In this document: positions 11,730-23,944 of the stretch, in pieces
How positions within the stretch are numbered: the stretch's first letter is position 1
Layout of the letters: each line of letters starts with the position of its first letter
Assembly: GCF_000283155.1 (NCBI RefSeq)
Contig: NW_004454177.1
Location: 3,633,468-3,697,467 of the forward strand
DNA from: Ceratotherium simum simum
Lineage: Eukaryota; Chordata; Mammalia; Perissodactyla; Rhinocerotidae
DNA length: 64,000 nt
Reading direction: 5' to 3'
Made by a program: the position numbers and the translations under genes
Notes under the pieces: model-generated
Seen by the model: the letters and a program-made list of their open reading frames with translations, nothing else
What the model was told of the DNA's origin: nothing
The model's database searches: none

Positions 11730-11985
11730 AGCTAGAACCCCAAAGAAAAGCCTGGGACTAGAGTTATAAATTTGAGTAATCAACCTATTGATGGACACTG
11801 AAATTTAAAACAGCCTGTAGAGAGAAAACACCAAGGATCAAATCTGAATGACTGAGAATGGATGTGGGAGCCAATGAAGGAAATAAAGAAAATAAGTCAG
11901 AAAAGAGAAAGGGCTGTCCTAGGGGCCAAGGAAGAGATCATCAATACTATCAAATGCTGCAGAAAGGCAGTCTGAAGGCTAACAA
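11730..11985 (-). repeat. L2 internal fragment
   Basis: Antisense L2 text, including the 'caaatgctgcagaaaggcag' block typical of L2. Confidence 0.55.
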
Positions 11986-13450
11986 GTGGCCATATTCTAA
12001 GCAACAAATTAGCCCAACGCTAGGCTGATGAGACAATTCTGGTGTACAAAATCCTGTATTTTCAAGCCCCTGTCCATGGTGTAGTCCAACCACAAAATCA
12101 CGACAATCTCCTTTGGTTAGATATTTATGTAGAACAGCGTGCCTGAATGCTGACATAATGCTAGATGTACCCAATCAAACCATGTCTGGCTTTTGAAAAT
12201 ATTATACTGAACACTTGGACATAACGAACATGTTTATGCATATTTATATATGTATGTATTTTTCTAGATATAAGACAAAGTCAAAGCACCAATATAAAGA
12301 ACCATAATAAATAAAGGAAAAGGTTATCAGGAATTTGAGCCACTGGGATAAAGTGACTAGATGCCTTACTTTTGATTACTATACTAAGCACACTTGTATG
12401 CCAGAATTCCTAACCAAGGGCCTTATATGCCAGAATTCCTAACCAAGAGCCTTACATGCCAGAATACATTTACTCACTGGACTCAGGATGCCTTTTCCTT
12501 GTTAGTTCTGAGCTCTAATATTAAAGCCCTGGGTAGCAATATATAGAGGGATCCCTCATTTTTTTATTTTCACACTCCTCCCAATAGGTTATTACAATGT
12601 AGAGGGAAATGTGATTTGGTAATTAAAGAATCCTAACCCAATAAATAATATACATGGGAGTAAAACTTCCATTTTTAGCCAGGTTTAACTAGTCTACAAT
12701 ATATATACACAGACATGATTTTATAATTGAGATATCCCTTTAAGATTGTTAAAAAGAATTTCTTCTGGCTTAAAAATAATTGCAAAGGACTGTCAAAGTT
12801 TTGTGTTATCACATAGTTGCTTATAATAAATAGCCTACTAGAAACCCTATTTTCCTTTTATTGATTTTGGTGAGAAAAGAGCTAGCCTTTTGACACCACT
12901 CCAGTGAGAAGTTTTCTGAAGGAAGAACAGGAATATCACACTCAAACCTTAATACCGACCCTCTCTCCTCCAAGGTATTAGATATTTTTTTCCTTGGGTT
13001 TAGTTATAATGAGGAATTTGGGAGTCTAGATGGTTCTTAGTAAGGGATGACTGAAATGAAGGGGAGGAAGTTAAGGAAATTTCACCTACATTGGATAGTG
13101 GTCAAGCTTTCATTAGCAGTCAAACAATGTTAGCTACTAAATTTAGAATTCTCAAAAATTCCATTGGCGGATACATCCTCATTTTAGCAATGTTAAAATG
13201 CAGGGGAAAGAACACATGCACCTTGCAATCAACAAAATACAGCATTATTTTACTGGAATCCACTCCAGTGAGGAGAGTTACTAGACAAAGAACTCTGAAA
13301 ATAGATAACAATTAAGATAATTCTAAGGCTCAACCCTCATAAAATGATAAACATCAGTGCAAAAAATATACTATTCCAATATTGTTATAGTCAATGAAAA
13401 TTACACATGATTTCAAGGCCTTAAGGGCAGGGACTCCTTAGAAAAAATAT
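11986..13450. other. Intron 1, no gene; contains a small tandem repeat
   Basis: AT-rich intronic sequence. Only the 29-bp tandem repeat at 12398-12466 stands out. Two short ORFs on opposite strands at 13091-13315 are chance. Confidence 0.5.
12398..12466. repeat. 29-bp tandem repeat, 2.4 copies
   Basis: The unit begins atgccagaattcctaaccaa and recurs at 12398, 12427 and (partly) 12456 with a few substitutions. Confidence 0.9.
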
Positions 13451-13454
13451 AACT

Positions 13455-13660
13455 AGGTTCATATTCTAGTTTCACAATTTAAAAAGTGCTTGAACTTGGG
13501 CAAGTTGTGCAACCTCTCTAAGCATCAGCTGTAAAGTAGTGATAATACTAGCACCTACTTCACAAATCTGCTTTGAGGATTAAACTAGAAAATGAGAAAC
13601 ATTAAATGAGAAGCATTGTCTAGCACATAGTAACCACTTCATTATTATTAGCTGTAAGAA
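13455..13660 (+). repeat. MIR
   Basis: Sense MIR: CTTGGGCAAGTTGTGCAACCTC, CAGCTGTAAAGTAGTGATAAT, GAGGATTAAA and TAGCACATAGTAA blocks in order. Confidence 0.75.
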
Positions 13661-15404
13661 AGAAAAGAATAAAATCTGAACTTTAGCGGCACAACTTCAA
13701 ATTAAATAGGCAAAAGTAAACTTTAACAATATTCAAATAGGTTTTCAGCTCAGTAAAATCCACAGAAATGCATAATTCAAAGCCAGTGATAAAACCACGG
13801 ATTTAACTCACCAAGTAATATTATATAAAATTAACGTCAATACTCGAGTTAACAAACTTCCCAGATGCTACAGGGTAAGAAAAAAGATCAGGTTACAACA
13901 AAAACTTTTAATTTTCCTGGCAAGTAGGGCCAGTGATTTTTTTTCAGAACCTAGTGAAACTGTGTTGACCATCCCTGCCACTTGGCAAAAAAGTCCCTAT
14001 TTCCTCATCTCCTTTAAAATATCAAGAATGATTAAGGCATTCTGTGTCCCAGATGTAAATCAACTTTTTCATTTATCTATTTCTACAAAATAATTTAAAT
14101 AGCCTGAAGCATAACACTTAAATCTGAAATTATTCTAATATGAATGTGAACCAGCTAGCTTTAGTATTATACCATTTTTCATTAAATAATAAACAAAACA
14201 GCTAAAAGGGCATTTGCCTGCAATACATAAGCGCTCTTAAGTATAGGGATTTAGAACATAGTGCTGACTTCAGACGAAGTGTTAATTCAATCTTTAGATC
14301 TCTGGAGAGTAAGATTCACAGAACCAAAAGGAGTAAATGACCACTAACACTCCCCTTTCCCCAAAAAAACACTAGTCATAAATCCTTTCACCATCTACAA
14401 CTGACAACTGGTCCAGCTTAGAGTCACCAAAAGAACTAAAAATTATGGAACTAATAAAAGAAAGTCTATACATTATCTACCACTGCACTTTTTTATTAGC
14501 ATATAGATCCAAAGCATAAAAAGTTGTTAGCAGAGCTGGCAATAAAACATTAGTTATATCAGAAAGGCTCTAAAGCAGAAGCTACAGCTGACAGGATGAC
14601 TCATGGAGAATTTTTCATGGTGTTATTAGTTTTAAACCTCAGGACCTTGCAGTACAAACCACAGAATGACAAGAACCAAGGAGCTCGGTTCTGGTATAAA
14701 ATCCAAAAATGATTCACTAGAACGTAATGTATGATCTCAAATTAACTTCTTAAATATAGCTTAGTATACTGCCACTTTTACTGAAGAACTTAAACACATG
14801 ACAGACCCTTAGTAAACGTCTCTTATTTCCTGGACATACTCTGACAAATCAAATGTAAATTCTAAATTATTTTAATTCCCTCTGCCAGAACTATTATTAA
14901 TTGGATATTGGTTGTTTCTGAATTGGGAAAAGTAGTTCACAATAAAAATAACAGTTTATTAAAGGCTTTCATTTCCTTATTGATAATCTGGAACATCACC
15001 ATTTTTGTGAATATTTCCTGTAAGCTTTCTAAATAACTTTCCTTTGAGGATGATGAATATCATTAACTTACATAACGTCTTTTTAGACTTCAAACTATTC
15101 ACTTCAAAAAATCAAGTAAAGAGAACTGCCAGAAAACAGTATGAGACCCTCAAATACTAAGTATCCTCATCCCATTTAACACCTTTCACACCATCAAATC
15201 TATGCTTATTGAAGAGATATTAACATCATTAAACAAATATAAGCAACAAACTGGACTCTGTAGAATAACATCATGATTTATAAAATAGGGACAACGTGTG
15301 ATTTTCATCTGATAGGAATTAAAATCTTAATCTTGTTTCACAAATCTCTATTTCAAGATGTTTGTAAAAATAATAAAAATAAGAGGAAAAAAAAGAAGTC
15401 CTCA
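13661..15404. other. Intron 1, no recognised feature
   Basis: AT-rich intronic sequence. No gene or clear repeat seen. Confidence 0.5.
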
Positions 15405-15631
15405 GGGCCAGCTTGGTGGCATAGTGGTTAACCCTTACGCGCTCTGCTTCGGCCGCCTGGGGTTTGCAGGTTCGGATGCTGGGGGCGGACCCACGCACCG
15501 TGCATCAAGCCATGGTGTGGCAGCGTCCTACATATAAAGTAAAGGAAGATGGGCACAGATGTTAGCTCAGGGCCAATCTTCCTCAGCAAAAAGAGGAGGA
15601 TTGGCAACAGATGTTAGCTCAGGGCTAATCT
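15405..15631 (+). mobile_element. ERE SINE, cut by assembly gap
   Basis: Starts GGGCCAGCTTGGTGGC, carries GGTTCGGATGCTGGG and two copies of the tail module (GATGTTAGCTCAGGGC), then stops at AATCT where the N block begins. The 3' poly-A and the right target duplication are not visible. Confidence 0.92.
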
Positions 15632-15731
15632 NNNNNNNNNNNNNNNNNNNNNNNNNNNNNNNNNNNNNNNNNNNNNNNNNNNNNNNNNNNNNNNNNNNNN
15701 NNNNNNNNNNNNNNNNNNNNNNNNNNNNNNN
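15632..15731. other. Assembly gap, 100 N
   Basis: Exactly 100 ambiguous bases. The round number suggests a placeholder of unknown true size. It sits between two oppositely oriented EREs. Confidence 1.
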
Positions 15732-15927
15732 TTTTTTTTTTCCCCCGTAAGGAAGATTGGCCCTGAGCTAACATCTGTGCCCATCTTCCTCTATTTTGTA
15801 TGTGGAATGCCACCACTGCATGGCTTGATGAGCGGTGTGTAGGTCCACGCCCAGGATCCAAAACTGCGAACCCCAGGCCGCTGAAGCCAAGCACACGAAC
15901 TTAATCACTATACCACCAGCCGGCCCC
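15732..15927 (-). mobile_element. ERE SINE, inverted partner across gap
   Basis: Begins with a T-run (poly-A of a minus-strand copy), carries AAGATTGGCCCTGAGCTAAC, CAGGATCC and ends CCAGCCGGCCCC. Orientation is opposite to the copy left of the gap. Confidence 0.92.
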
Positions 15928-15959
15928 AGTTTTCTACTTTTTAGTATGAAGGAATGTCT

Positions 15960-16560
15960 TTCTTTATTCTCAAAGAAATATGTGTACAAAATTTAAAAAA
16001 TCAAAAAGACAAAATAGAACACAAAAATCACCCATAATATACCAATACCCAGCATTTTTATGAATATTTCCATCTTTTCTCAAGATACAGATTTTTGTAT
16101 TTGTATATAGCATAAATACACTGTATAAAATTTCTTTTTATAAAAATTAAAGCATACCGCACACATTATTTGGTAACTTTTTTTAACTTAATAAAACATC
16201 AACATAAGTTGGTTATCACTAAATATTTCACTACAGCACTGGTTTTAAACTGTGCTCCATAAAATCCTAGGGGTTCAAAAGAGGTCCCTCAGAGAGCAAA
16301 AGTCGGTAGACGGGGGCTCTAGGTTCCCCATACATCAGAGCTACTTATTAGCTTTTACTTATTTTATATATTGAACTTCCAAGTAGGATAAAGATTTGAA
16401 AATCAGAGCTCTAAATAATTCTTGATAGCTGCAAAATGCTTTGTGATATGGCTACTTAATTAATTTAACCAATTCTCTTTTGTAAATATTTAGCCTACCT
16501 CTAGTTTTTCATTATAATAAACAACGTTGTAACAAAATATCCTTGTAACTCAAGTTATGC
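15960..16560 (+). repeat. Old LINE-like remnant
   Basis: Text such as CAAAAATCACCCATAATATACC, then a degraded 'taaaatttctttttata' stretch, resembles a known old L1-class 3' segment. A similar block lies at 49340-49960. Subfamily uncertain. Confidence 0.4.
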
Positions 16561-16687
16561 ACTCCCTCTTCATTTTTTCCTTAGGATGAATTTATCTACA
16601 GTAAGGAATCCACATGGAGTTTGGACTAGAAGTAAAGAGGAGTTTGTGTGTATACCAGGTAAACAGAAAAAAGAGGACACACCAGTC

Positions 16688-16735
16688 CCCTAGCTCAATC
16701 CCATGCACTCACCCTAGCTCAATCCCATGCACTCA
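16688..16735. repeat. 24-bp perfect tandem duplication
   Basis: The unit starting ccctagctcaatcccatgca is repeated exactly twice at a 24-bp period. A second small duplication (cagaaatccacataat, period 18) lies at 16906-16939. Confidence 0.95.
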
Positions 16736-17164
16736 CAGCTAACCCTTAGAGAAAGACACAGAAGCAAGAAGCTGAGGAAGCTGTTTTGCGAATAGACCGT
16801 GTAAGACAAAGGGCCAGGGTAACATTACTTTGGTGCCCAAGTGACAAAGTGTGGCACAAAATAGGTGAGAGAGACTATTTCTGTTCATAGTAAAAACAGA
16901 CAAAACAGAAATCCACATAATAGCAGAAATCCACATAATATTACCCACAAATTGAATAAATGCCAAAAAGCTACAATGAATTCATAATATTTTCAAATGA
17001 ATATGTATTTTATTAATTACAACACCATCATTACATTTGGAAAAAAGTGAACACGGATGTGGAAGATGCGTTACTTACGAAGTATGGGAACTGCACTAAG
17101 TGCATACAGAGATTCTCAGTTCCTCTGCATTAAACATGAAAGCAATCCCTAAATTCGGAACCAC

Positions 17165-17265
17165 TACATTTGTTATGGGTTGAACTGTGTCCCTCAAAAA
17201 CGTATGTTGAAGTCCGAACCCCCGGTACCTGTGAACGTAACCTCATTTGGAAATAGCGTCTTTGC
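17165..17265 (+). mobile_element. MaLR-type LTR 5' fragment
   Basis: Reads TTATGGGTTGAACTGTGTCCCTCAAAAACG... CATTTGGAAATAGCGTCTTTGCA, the start of an MLT1/MaLR-like LTR, broken off where antisense L1 text begins. Confidence 0.55.
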
Positions 17266-17267
17266 AC

Positions 17268-17645
17268 ACACTTTTGGTGTCATATCTCAGAAACCTTTGC
17301 CTAACCCAAAGTCACAAAGATTTTCTCCTACATCTTCTAGAAGTTTAATGATTTTCGATTTTACTTTTAAGGTCTATGATATATTTTGCAATAATTTTTG
17401 TATAGGGTGTGAGGTATGGATAGGAGTTTTTTTTGCTTTTTGGGTTTTTTTTTTTTTAACATATGGATATACAATTATTCCAGCAGCATCTGTTGAAAAG
17501 ACCATCCTTTCTCTACTGAATTTCCTTTGCACTTTTGTTGCAAATCAGTTGTCCATATGTATATGGGTCTGTTTCTGGAATACCACAGAGGTGAAGTGCC
17601 CTTCTCATCACATATGGGGGGTATACAATATCAACATTACTTATC
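17268..17645 (-). mobile_element. L1 ORF2 fragment
   Basis: Antisense L1 ORF2 text (TTTGGTGTCATATCTCAGAAACC; AATCAGTTGTCCATATGTATATG). The 156-residue plus ORF over 17180-17650 is antisense readthrough of this fragment, not a gene. Confidence 0.7.
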
Positions 17646-17649
17646 ACTA

Positions 17650-18485
17650 GTAACATTAACCTTGGTCATTTGTTTAAAGCAGTGTTTGCCAGACTTCTGA
17701 TGATGTAAAGTTACTTTTTGTTTCCTTTCTATACCCTATTCTTAAGAAGCAAGTCACTAAATCCAACTCACACCAGGGGTTGGGAAGACTAAGCTCAATC
17801 TCCTGGAGGAGGGAGAATTTACATATACTATTTGGAATTCTTCCATAAGAAAGATTTGTGTCTTCTCCTCCACTTTTGTATGCAATCATTTATATCTGTA
17901 TGAACTCATGTTTTTATTTATAAAATAAAATTTATGGTATTTATTTTATACTTTGAGTTCTAATCCAATACTACATTATTTATTTTTTCCTCAAATCATT
18001 CCACCTTAAGCCATTGAGAGTTCTTTCAGGTTGGCACCTGTGTCCCCTTGACATGCCCCTACCCTTTTGTTTTTTGAGCACTTCCTTTTTTCTGGCACTA
18101 CAAGGTGCTCTAGGTTCATCTTGTATTTTCCCTACTCCAGCCCTAGAATCAACCATTTCTCCAAGGAGCCATTTTATTGGAAAACGGTACTTAGAAACCA
18201 AGATCTGGGCACTGGGTGTGCTTGCTGCTAGTGAAATGTCATTGCTTCTAAGCCCTCTCAGTACACAGTTAGGACATTTATGTGTTTATACTAACTCATG
18301 TATATGCACACAGCTATAATTGTTTCTGCATCTATCCATCTGTATATATTAAGCTAAACATGAGTTCATACTGATGTCTCTGATTCTAATCCATACCACA
18401 GGGTTCATTCATCTTCCCTCCTTACTTAACTCCCCTGAGAGTGAGAAATCTAGATCCCATCAACTTTGTACTCCTAGGATAAACT
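17650..18485 (-). mobile_element. L1M-type 3' UTR fragment (copy A)
   Basis: Reverse-complement of the same old L1 3' segment found on plus at 33890-35335. Shared blocks include 'gaactcatg', 'tttctccaaggagcc' and 'agtgacttgcttctt'. ORFs here on both strands are by-products. Confidence 0.65.
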
Positions 18486-18519
18486 CCACTTGATCATGAT
18501 GTCTTGTTCTTTTAATGTC

Positions 18520-18665
18520 TCTCTCTCTATATATATACATATTTACACATACCCACACATACATACACACACATGTATCAATATATACGTATTTTATAAG
18601 TTCCTATTTATATATATGATATATATAGTTATATATAATTTAATACATTATATACTTATATATTG
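18520..18665. repeat. TA/CA-rich low-complexity tract
   Basis: Runs of CTCTCTCTATATATATAC, ACACATACCCACACATAC and TATATATGATATATATAG form a degraded microsatellite. Confidence 0.85.
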
Positions 18666-18689
18666 TTGGGATTTATAAAATTGCAAACT

Positions 18690-20200
18690 ATATTTCATCT
18701 AAATTGTAAAGTTTATTGGCATAAAGATATTCATAATATTCCCTTATTATCCTTTTTTTGCTGAGGAACACTGGCCCTGAGCTAACATCTGTGCCCATCT
18801 TCCTCTATTTTGTATGTCGGATGCCACCACAGCAAGGCTTGATGAGCTTGATTCGAACTTGTGAACCCCAGGCCGCTGAAGCAGAGCACGCAAACTTAAC
18901 CATTACACCACCAGGCTGGCCCCCTTTATTATCCTTTTAATATCTGCAGAATCTGTACTGATGTCACCTCTTTCATTACTGAGATTGGTAATGTTTGTCT
19001 CCTCTCTTTTATTTCTGATCAGCTAGAGATTTAACAATTTTATTGATATTCTCAAAGGAACCAGCTTTTGCTTTTCTCTGTTGTTTTTCTGTTTCTACTT
19101 TATTGACTCCTACTCTGACCTTTATTCTTTCTTTTCTTCTGCTTACTTTGGTTTTAATTTACTTTTCTTCTTCAAGTTTCTTAAAATGGAAGTTGATGTC
19201 ATGGACTTCAGACTTTTCCTTTTTTCTAATAGGTATTTAACACTATAACTTTCTAAGTAATGCTTTAGCGGCATCTCACAAATTCTGATATACTACTGTG
19301 TTTTCATTTTCACTCAGCCCAAAATAATTTCCCATTTCCCTTTTGATTTCTTCTTTGACTCATCGTTTATTTAGAATTGTTATTTAATTTCCAAATATTT
19401 AGGGATTTTCCAGAGATCTTTCTTTTATTGATTTCTAATTTAATTCCATTGTGGTCAGAACATACTTTATAAGACTTGAATCCTTTTAATTTATTGAAAC
19501 CTAATTTATGGCCCAGAATATGGTCTATTTTAGTAAATGTTCCATGCACACTTCCAAAAAAAAAAAAGCGTACTAAGTTGTTGGCTAGAATGTTCCATAA
19601 ATGCAATTAGATCAAATTGGTCAACAGTATTACATATTCCATGCTGATTTCTGTCTACTTCTTTCAATTATTGAGGGATATTAAAATCACTGATAATAAT
19701 TATGGATCTATTTGTCCTTGCAGTTATGTCAGTTTTTGTTTCATGAATTCTGAAGCTCTGTTATTAGGTGCACAAAAGTTTAGAACTGCTATGTCTTCTT
19801 TTTTAATTGACCTCTTTATCATTATGAAATGACTTTCTTTATACCTAATAATATTTTTGCTTTGAAATCTACTTTATGTGATATTAATGTAGTTACTCTA
19901 GCTTTCCTTTGATCAGTGTTAGCATGGCATATCTTTTTCCATCCTTCTACTTTTAAATGATGTGTGTCTTTATTTTTAAGGTGTGTTTCTTGTAAGCAGC
20001 ATATAGTTGGGCTTTGCTGTTTTACCTAATCTGATAGCCTCTGCCTTTTAATTGGGATGTTTAGACTCTTTGCCTTTAATGTGATTATTGATATGGATAA
20101 GTTTAAGTCTATCATCTTGCTATTTGCTTTTTATTTGTCTTATCTATTCTTTGTTTCTCCTTTTTGCTTTTTTCTGCTTTCCTTAGGATTAAATTATTTT
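18690..20200 (-). mobile_element. L1 ORF2 5' region (endonuclease), decayed
   Basis: Minus-strand translation shows L1 endonuclease C-terminal motifs: FTKIDHILGHK followed by SDHNGIKLEI (catalytic SDH) at about 19400-19560, then a decayed linker toward the reverse transcriptase. An ERE splits the element near 18756 with target duplications. Many stops and indels: dead copy. Confidence 0.8.
18756..18923 (-). mobile_element. ERE SINE, internally shortened
   Basis: Antisense ERE (CTGGCCCTGAGCTAACATC ... CCACCAGGCTGGCCCC). Target duplication ccttattatccttt / ctttattatccttt. The copy is short because the middle segment is missing around GATGAGCTTGATTCG. Confidence 0.88.
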
Positions 20201-20494
20201 AATCAATTAACTGAGTTTTAAAACAATTTTAATATTCTATTAATTTGCCTGACTCTCTTACTAGACCTTAAATTATCTGAAAGACATGTTCTATCTGATT
20301 TTGTATTCTAACTAACTAGTATAGTGCTGAGCATATAATTGACAATTCCAATACATGTTTACTAATTGCATTCATTAAAAAAAATTTTATTTAGAATTAT
20401 AGAGGATTTAAGTGATTCCCAAACCAGAAACCACAGCCTTCTTTCTAAGAAAACACCAATATTGTTCAGTTGTCTATTACTTTCCTCAGAGCTC

Positions 20495-20955
20495 AGCTGA
20501 CTCAGGGGAAGCTGACCTCATTTGCAGCAACAGTGATGGGCCTTTTTGGCCTAATGGTAATTCCATTCTTGGGTAATTGACTGGTTCAGAAAGAGACAAT
20601 GAGAATAGAAACAAAGTTTACTGGAAGCATCTCTGAAAGTATTTTCTTACTCTTAAGAGAGAACCACATGCAACTTCTTTTCCTCTCTCCCATTGGACGT
20701 GAATGAGGAAGCAAGTGGCCCTGACTGCTACTTAGCATACATCCTCAAGGACTAGTTTAAGATGAAGCTGACACTGAGGGCATGAGTGGAAAAATGGAAA
20801 GAACCTGGGCATTTGACACAATTAAGCCACCAAATCAAAAATCCCTCAACCCTACCTCTAGACTTCTATGTGAGCCAGCAAATGTCCTTGCTGCTTAAGT
20901 CAGTTTGACTGAGGTTTCCTGTCACAGGCAGCCAAAGGCATACTAAGTTACATAA
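20495..20955 (+). mobile_element. MLT1-like LTR remnant
   Basis: Has the MaLR-like order: GAGGAAGCAAGTGGCCCTGAC, AGCCACCAAATC, CTCTAGACTTCTATGTGAGCCA, then a 3' end of the TTTCCTGTCACAGGCAGCC type. Subfamily uncertain. Confidence 0.5.
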
Positions 20956-21530
20956 ATAGCAATCTGTGCCAAGCACTGTTCTAGACACTGGAGGTTACAT
21001 CAGTGAACAGATAAGGCCTCTGCTCTCAAGAAGCTTACATTCTACAAGAAGAAGATAGACTAAACAAACACATAATTGTACTAAATAATTTCAGATACTG
21101 GTAAGTGCTACGAGAAAACTAAGAGATGTGACTGTGACTAAATGGGTTAATTTAGTTTATTCAAAGAAGACCTCTAAGGCATTTGAGCTGAGACCTAAGT
21201 GAGGTGAAGGAGCCAGCCACGAGAAGATCTGGGGCCAGAGAGTTACAGGCTAAGGAATAGCTAGTACAAGGGTCACAAGGGAGAAGCTTAGTGTATTTGA
21301 GAAATACAAAGTCCACTGTGGCTTGAACATAGAGAAGGACCAAGAGAGTAGTACTGAGATGAGATCAACAGATGTAGACAGAGGCCAGATAATGTAAGAA
21401 TGTGAGCCATGTTGATGAGTTTAGATTTTATTCAAAGTACAATGGAAAACCACTGGAGGGTTTTAAGTTATGACCTGATTTATGTTTTAAAGGAGCACTC
21501 TGATGAATTAATAAACCTTCATATTCCATA
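20956..21530 (-). repeat. L2 LINE fragment
   Basis: Antisense L2: CCAAGCACTGTTCTAGACACTGG, AAGAAGCTTACATTCTA, GCATTTGAGCTGAGACCTAAG, AATGGAAAACCACTGGAGGGTT and GGAGCACTCTG blocks in canonical order. The minus ORF here is a by-product. Confidence 0.8.
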
Positions 21531-22500
21531 GACTTGAACACTAAAAAAGTCAAATTCAGCCTATTTTTACAGTAACAATGTATTTCACCAAAAACATTAA
21601 ATACTTATGAAGCACCTAGAATGCGGAGAACACTACGCAAAGTTTATAATGTTGATATATTCTGTCTCCATCAAGCATGAATTTCACATTATCTTGAAGT
21701 TAGATTTTACTTAGGAAAAAGAATAAAATAGGTAAACTGGCAAAGAATGTGGAAGGGGGCTGTTAAATTGTCCTTTCTATCCTAATTTCTCTAGATAATG
21801 TCTGAAACTTGTAGATTAAAACTTTTTTTTCTTTAAAGCATAGCATGACTGAGAGGTATCTGGTAAACTTAGAACTATAGTTCAGCCATTTAGTCTCTGC
21901 CCAGGCAAGTGTTTCAGCCCTGTTTTAACACAAGTATTTGGATTTTTCCAAGAGCTAATGTCAGGGCTTTTCAAAGAGACAGAACAGCATTTACAGGCCA
22001 GAGAAGGAAAAAGGGTTTCCCCAGCAGCTATGCTCAATGTGGCCTTTGTACTGTTTCACTGCTAACGGGAGGAAGACCCTGCTAGATAAAGCCATTGAGT
22101 TCCTGACAAAAATTCTACCCTCGGAGGGTGAAGGAGGGTGAATGGCCAGATTCCCCATCAAGGAAACCCAGCTCAGTTTCCTATCAGTGCCCACACTCAA
22201 AATATAAATGGACTCATCATCAGAACAAAGGTTTCTGAATTCTTATGACAAGAACTATTCTGCTGAACTTGTATTTAAAGAGCAGATGAACTGGCTGGAA
22301 ATCAACATAAATTAGAGAGGTAAAGAATAACACAGTAAGCTGTTCCATATTTCCTGGGGTTGAATTCCCTTAAAAATACTCATTTGGGAAGAATGGTTAG
22401 TTGAGGAACACTCAATACATTTAAGTTAAAAATTACGCTTGGGAGATTGCTCCAAATATATGTCCTCCATTATCCATGATAAGAATAATGATTAACAATT
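21531..22500. other. Intron 1, no recognised feature
   Basis: No gene seen. A locally GC-richer patch at 21990-22200 is not explained by a repeat I recognise. Its 69-residue minus ORF has no domain. Confidence 0.45.
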
Positions 22501-22509
22501 AAAATCATA

Positions 22510-22790
22510 ATGATAATAGCTAAAACTCACTTGGGTAGTTTTACTCAAGTACTTACCATATGCCAGTCTCTGCACTGTCTTTCATATATATTAGTTAATT
22601 TAATTCTAACAATAATTCTGAGAGAAATATTATTTTTAGCCTCATTTTATAGCAGAAAAACGTGAGGTTCAAAGAGGTTAAGTAACTTTTACAAGTTACA
22701 TAACTAGCAGATGGAGGACCTTCGATTCAAACCCTCACAGTCTAATTAGAGCCTCTGTTCTCAACCTCCAGACTACTGCCTTACAACAAA
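22510..22790 (-). repeat. MIR
   Basis: Antisense MIR: ACTTACCATATGCCAGTCTC, TTAGTTAATTTAATTCTAAC, AGAGGTTAAGTAAC and a degraded TCGATTCAAACCC box. Confidence 0.7.
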
Positions 22791-22794
22791 ACAT

Positions 22795-23700
22795 TACCTT
22801 CCCTTAGTCTAGTTTTTACAGTTACCAAAAGTTTTCACATGAGTGAGAATCAGAAAACTAGATCTGGTATAACTATAAAATATTTAGCTAGAAAGGTATT
22901 TATACCCTTTATATAGTTTCAGGCAAAGATAAGCCAATATAAACTGGTTACAAAAGAACTCCCAATCCTACAGAATCTGTGTCTCCAAATCCCAAAGCTC
23001 AGTGGAGAATTCAGTTAGTATCTACTTGCTATAGGGGCAACTGGCCAGCTACGCATCTAGAGAGAAACCTGTTTCCACCTGAATGTGTTTCTTCATGGCA
23101 ACGTTCTCACAAAGCACTTGTTCCTTCAATAAATGTGCATTAAATTCCAGGTGAAAATGGAAGAGAACAAAAGCAATTTTACTCCACAAGCCTTCCTCAA
23201 CACTAAAAGCAAAACAGGGGAAAAAGTCCATCTTCCATGAAAGAAGGACATGATTATAATAACCTTAAACCACTAACTACAAAACATACTTGCCAAATGT
23301 AATAAATTCTGGATTCATACCAAAGAAATTCTAGTAGACTTGAAGAACAGGAAACAGATTTCCCTAAACATAAGGTTCACAGATCTGAAACGTAAATTTA
23401 ACTTTCCTTTGATTAGGAAGGCAATATAGCCGTGTGGATAGAACAAGGGAATAGGGGAACTCTGTAGAGACCCAAGAACAGCAGGAGGAAGTAAAATTGA
23501 AGGAAAAGAATATGCTGACATATTCCTAGGTTTGGGATACTGCTAGAGGCAAAGTGGAAATAATGATGAAAAGACAGAGCAATTGCCACCAGAACACAAT
23601 ACAGAGAACCATGTGACCTCAAGAACTTTGCTGTTAGTTACACAGGCCTTTTGAACACTGACAGAAAAGAACAGTAAATAACAGAAAAATGGAAGAGTTC
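22795..23700. other. Intron 1, no recognised feature
   Basis: Intronic sequence without a supportable gene. Overlapping short minus ORFs at 23315-23622 show no domain. Confidence 0.45.
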
Positions 23701-23704
23701 ATAA

Positions 23705-23940
23705 TAATAACTAACACTTACTGCGCATGTAACCTATGCCGGTAACTGCTGTAACTGCATTACATATATTAACTCACTTAATCCTCAGTAAATACTATTA
23801 TCATCCCTGTTTTACAGATGAAGAAACTAAGGCACAGAAAGATTAAAGAACTTGCCCAAGGTCAGATAGTAAGCAGAGAAACTGATATGTGAACTCAGAC
23901 CTCACAGGTTCGAGTCTTGTTCTTAATCATTATGCTTTAC
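23705..23940 (-). repeat. MIR
   Basis: Antisense MIR, well kept: TTAACTCACTTAATCCTCA, TTTTACAGATGAAGAAACTA, CTTGCCCAAGGTCA and CAGGTTCGAGTCTTG blocks. Confidence 0.85.
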
Positions 23941-23944
23941 AGGA

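Noticed and set aside
15559..15894. ORFs crossing the N block
   Set aside because: Their middle is ambiguous bases and the flanks are EREs.
17180..17650. 156-residue plus-strand ORF, the second longest
   Set aside because: It lies over a MaLR LTR start and antisense L1 ORF2 text. No domain and no splice context.
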